The translations under genes were made by a program, and so were the position numbers. From Acidobacteriota bacterium (GTDB lineage Bacteria > Acidobacteriota > Terriglobia > Acidiferrales > UBA7541), in assembly GCA_003161495.1 (NCBI GenBank), contig PMOP01000182.1, forward strand, positions 1 through 5,199: a stretch of DNA of 5,199 nucleotides, written 5' to 3'. Below are positions 4,921-5,199 of this stretch, piece after piece; the first letter of the stretch is position 1; the number at the start of each line of letters is the position of its first letter. Below the pieces are notes generated by a model. The model searched no databases. It saw nothing but the letters and a program-made list of their open reading frames with translations, and was not told the origin of the DNA.

Positions 4921-5111
4921 CTCCGATCCAGCCGCGCCGCAATTATTTTTTTTCCCGCCAGCGAAAAACCTTCCGCCGATTGTGAAATTCCAGACTTCGT
5001 TGTTACCATCGTTGCTACTGGCGGGCTTCCGTTTTGAGACCAGCTTGAGACTGTTGATAAGCAAGCTGAGTTTCCTGCCGGAAAAGCAATCCGCCGTTAC
5101 GGTTTTTTGGA
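4921..5111. other. Spacer upstream of tilS with inverted repeats
   Basis: No gene is seen here. A T8 run (4946-4953) lies 38 bases after the operon stop but has no stem before it. CCCGCCAG (4954-4961) is repeated inverted as CTGGCGGG (5018-5025), 56 bases apart. CAGCTTG (5041-5047) is inverted as CAAGCTG (5062-5068), a 7-bp stem with a 14-base loop. No clear promoter or ribosome-binding site for tilS could be assigned. Confidence 0.4.
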
Positions 5112-5199
5112 ATGAAAAAAGATCTCCATAGACGAATCCTCGAAACCATCGCCCGGCACGCCATGATTCGGCCAGGCGACCGCGTTGGCGCCGGCGTTT
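5112..5199 (+). CDS. tilS: tRNA(Ile)-lysidine synthetase, N-terminal fragment (cut by window end)
   Basis: The last 88 bases encode MKKDLHRRILETIARHAMIR followed by PGDRVGAGV, with a final T that fits a Ser codon. TilS proteins typically begin with a short helical lead-in and then GDRVxVAVSGGxDS, the PP-loop ATP-binding motif, which would start exactly at the window edge. TilS uses ATP to attach lysine to C34 of the CAU anticodon of tRNA-Ile2 in the cytoplasm, turning AUG reading into AUA reading; it is usually essential. Only 29 codons are visible, so identification rests on the pre-PP-loop sequence alone. ATG 5112 is favoured; ATG 5163 would remove the conserved lead-in. No clear Shine-Dalgarno sequence precedes it. 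Confidence 0.78.
   Translation, partial: MKKDLHRRILETIARHAMIRPGDRVGAGV

Noticed and set aside
4930..4953. Intrinsic terminator ending in a T8 run
   Set aside because: The GC-rich bases before the T-run cannot form a stem with each other.
4603..5064. 153-codon minus-strand frame
   Set aside because: It is mostly antisense to the 134-aa gene, which has an ATGA-coupled start and sensible helix pattern; the rest covers the tilS spacer.

Overview
The window looks like chromosomal DNA from a moderately GC-rich Gram-negative soil or sediment bacterium. Acidobacteriota (Terriglobia-like) is my best guess. It rests on the general look of the small membrane-protein genes and the secreted Pro/Gly-rich repeat protein, which resemble acidobacterial hypothetical families from memory; this is inference and no search was run. 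I see no insertion sequence, phage gene or CRISPR array.

Layout. Positions 1-1169 (minus strand) hold the N-terminal 389 residues of a thiamine-diphosphate enzyme of the acetolactate synthase type, cut by the window edge. A 307-bp divergent spacer (1170-1476) separates it from a plus-strand gene (1477-2931) for a large polytopic membrane protein of unknown function, with features reminiscent of GT-C glycosyltransferases. That gene ends one base before the encoded CCA of a minus-strand CAU-anticodon tRNA (2932-3006). The tRNA has a convincing sigma70-type promoter just upstream of its 5' end (3023-3052).

The most interesting part follows. A 395-bp non-coding stretch (3007-3401) is dense in inverted repeats, including a 12-pair hairpin whose two G-U pairs exist only in plus-strand RNA and a perfect 9-bp dyad. 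It leads into a compact three-gene set. First is a 116-aa secreted protein made almost entirely of eight GPGTPP repeats (3402-3752). Second is a seven-helix membrane protein (3809-4507). Third is a 134-aa single-helix membrane-anchored protein whose ATG overlaps the previous stop codon as ATGA (4504-4908). No recognised function attaches to any of the three, but order, spacing and overlap suggest a co-transcribed envelope system: an exported Pro/Gly repeat protein plus a two-component membrane complex.

After a 203-bp gap the window ends in the first 29 codons of tilS (5112-5199), tRNA(Ile)-lysidine synthetase. TilS modifies CAU-anticodon tRNA-Ile2, so it is notable that the one tRNA here also has a CAU anticodon, although Met or Ile2 identity cannot be decided by eye.
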